Shown here: positions 5,832 through 6,719 of the stretch, piece by piece | Layout: every line of letters begins with the position of its first letter | How positions within the stretch are numbered: position 1 is the stretch's first letter | Assembly (NCBI GenBank): GCA_013696425.1 | Contig: JACCYP010000148.1 | Span: 1-6,719, forward strand | DNA length: 6,719 nt | From: Thermoleophilaceae bacterium | GTDB taxonomy: Bacteria > Actinomycetota > Thermoleophilia > Solirubrobacterales > Thermoleophilaceae | Reading direction: 5' to 3' | Made by a program: the position numbers and the translations under genes | The notes under the pieces: model-generated | Databases searched by the model: none | What the model saw: the letters and a program-made list of their open reading frames with translations, nothing else | What the model was told of the DNA's origin: nothing

Positions 5832-6572
5832 ATGGGCTACTTCGCTCCCGACAGCGCGATCCGCCGCATCCACGGTGAGCGCGCCGTGCATCTCTACGGG
5901 CCGCGGGCGCTGCTGATGCAGGCGGCGCACCCGGTGGCGGTGAAGGGGCTGCTCGCCCACTCCTCCGCGATGGAGGAGCCGTATGAGCGCCTGCGGCGCA
6001 CGGCCGAGGTGATGGACACGATCTACTACGGCACGCGCGCCGAGGCCGACGCGGTCACGCGGCGCGTGCGGGCGATGCACCGCCGCGCCGGGGTCGACAG
6101 GCCCGACCTTCTCATGTGGGTGCTCTACACGCTGCCCGACTCGGCGCTCGTGATCTACGACCGCTACGTCGGCAAGCTCACGCGCGAGGAGCGTGAGGAG
6201 TTCTGGGCGCAGTACAAGGTGGTCGGGAAGCTGTTCGGCCTGCGCAAGGCCGACATGCCGGAGACCTATGACGACTTCGTCGCCTATGGCGAGGAGATGC
6301 TCTCGAATGGAGAGATCGAGGTCAGTGACTGGGCGCGCAAGCGGGCGCGCGAGATCGTGCTCGAGCCGCCGGTGCCGCTCGCCATGAAGCCGCTGGTCGA
6401 GACCGCCAACCAGATCACCATCGACCTCCTCCCGCCGAAGATCCGCCGCGGCTACGGCTTCATTCCGGTGCCCGGCCGCGGCCTGGCGGTGCGGGCGGGC
6501 TCGGAGTACGTGAAGCGCGTGCTGCTCCCCACGCTCCCGGACCGCCTGCGGCTGGTGCCGGCGGCCCGCTAG
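5832..6572 (+). CDS. MpaB/DUF2236 family protein, probable heme-dependent oxygenase-like
   Basis: The protein has 246 residues and matches the oxygenase MpaB / DUF2236 family, which includes the heme-containing rubber oxygenase Lcp. The reaction of this member is unknown. Typical blocks appear in order: IRRIHGERAVHLYGPRALLM at 10-29, MQAAHPVAVKGLLAHS at 29-44, MHRRAG at 82-87 and LLMWVLYTLPDSALVIYDRY at 93-112. EEFWAQYKVVGKLFGL follows at 122-137, with MPETYDDFVAYGEEML at 142-157. Candidate heme-contacting residues are H33, H43 and H83. Many family members have WVH where this one has WVL, so an expected His is absent. The N-terminus has no signal peptide. ATG 5832 is chosen because conserved family sequence starts a few residues later; no ribosome binding site precedes it. 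The upstream open frame is antisense to the precorrin-2 dehydrogenase gene and is not coding. Confidence 0.85.
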   Translation: MGYFAPDSAIRRIHGERAVHLYGPRALLMQAAHPVAVKGLLAHSSAMEEPYERLRRTAEVMDTIYYGTRAEADAVTRRVRAMHRRAGVDRPDLLMWVLYTLPDSALVIYDRYVGKLTREEREEFWAQYKVVGKLFGLRKADMPETYDDFVAYGEEMLSNGEIEVSDWARKRAREIVLEPPVPLAMKPLVETANQITIDLLPPKIRRGYGFIPVPGRGLAVRAGSEYVKRVLLPTLPDRLRLVPAAR

Positions 6573-6588
6573 GGCCGCCCGGTGACGA

Positions 6589-6719
6589 CTAACTGTAGTT
6601 CCCAACCGCCTTCGTCAGGCGTGAGCCGGGCGGTCGCTTTCCGATGGAGCCGTGTGGTCGTCTGAAGTTGTAGCGCTCGAGGAAGACCGGCAGCTGGCGC
6701 TCGCGCTCGGCCGAGCTGC
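6589..6719 (-). mobile_element. IS481-type transposase, C-terminal 42 residues (window edge)
   Basis: The minus-strand reading from the window edge ends in LPVFLERYNFRRPHGSIG, then KRPPGSRLTKAVGNYS and a TAG stop at 6591-6589. The YNxRRPHGSxGxxPPxSRL pattern is the hallmark C-terminus of the DDE integrase core in IS481-family and related IS3-like transposases, following the catalytic Glu. The catalytic triad is outside the window, so I cannot say whether the element is complete or a remnant. The stop lies 16 nt beyond the MpaB-type stop codon, so the element's right end is at or very near that gene's 3' end. A terminal inverted repeat starting TGTAGTTCCC at 6594 is possible, since this family's ends usually begin with TGT, but the other end is not available for comparison. 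Confidence 0.75.

Noticed and set aside
6591..6600. Short palindrome AACTGTAGTT as a hairpin
   Set aside because: The arms are four bases with a two-base loop, too small to form a stable structure. It is more likely part of the insertion element's end.
5796..6605. Minus-strand extension of the precorrin-2 dehydrogenase frame to 515 residues
   Set aside because: The extra N-terminal part is antisense to the MpaB-type gene and is Arg/His-rich low-complexity sequence with no family resemblance.
6575..6633. Inverted repeat CCGCCCGG / CCGGGCGG as a terminator for the MpaB-type gene
   Set aside because: The 8-bp arms are separated by 43 nt, no T-run follows, and such G/C words arise often by chance at this composition; the right arm lies inside the transposase gene.

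Overview
This is a high-GC window (roughly 70% G+C by eye) with actinobacterial character. The CcmABC plus short CcmD-family arrangement, the MpaB/DUF2236 protein and the codon use suggest a member of the Thermoleophilia/Solirubrobacterales type. That placement is inference; no taxonomic marker is present.

Layout. Positions 1-5795 hold one tightly packed block of eight genes, all on the minus strand. In transcription order (high to low coordinates) they are: a precorrin-2 dehydrogenase of the siroheme branch (5795-5058), moaC (5065-4601), a MogA/MoaB-family gene (4586-4125), ccmA (4132-3464), ccmB (3467-2820), ccmC (2815-2120), a 54-residue ccmD-like gene (2120-1956), hemA (1959-634) and the 5' two thirds of hemC (637-1, cut by the window edge); counting hemC as partial gives nine coding regions. 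Neighbours overlap by 1 to 8 nt or are separated by at most 14 nt, so a single translationally coupled operon is very likely. A 36-bp divergent intergenic region (5796-5831) with a 15-bp perfect palindrome separates this block from a plus-strand MpaB/DUF2236 gene (5832-6572). At the right edge, the C-terminus of an IS481-type transposase (minus strand, 6719-6589) ends only 16 nt beyond the MpaB stop codon. No stretch over 300 bases lacks a gene.

How the genes fit together. The operon combines three cofactor themes. Tetrapyrrole synthesis is represented by HemA (committed step to 5-aminolevulinate), HemC (hydroxymethylbilane) and the precorrin-2 dehydrogenase (sirohydrochlorin for siroheme). 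Molybdenum cofactor synthesis is represented by MoaC and MogA/MoaB. Heme handling for cytochrome c maturation is represented by CcmABC and the CcmD-like protein. These cofactors are used by respiratory or assimilatory redox enzymes such as nitrate, nitrite and sulfite reductases and c-type cytochromes. The divergent MpaB-type protein is also a probable heme protein.

I see no CRISPR array, RNA gene or defence system, and no wholly new system. The points most worth a second look are the apparent CTG start of moaC, a four-cysteine N-terminal extension on the precorrin-2 dehydrogenase, the compact bidirectional palindromic promoter/operator, and an altered conserved motif in the MpaB-type protein.
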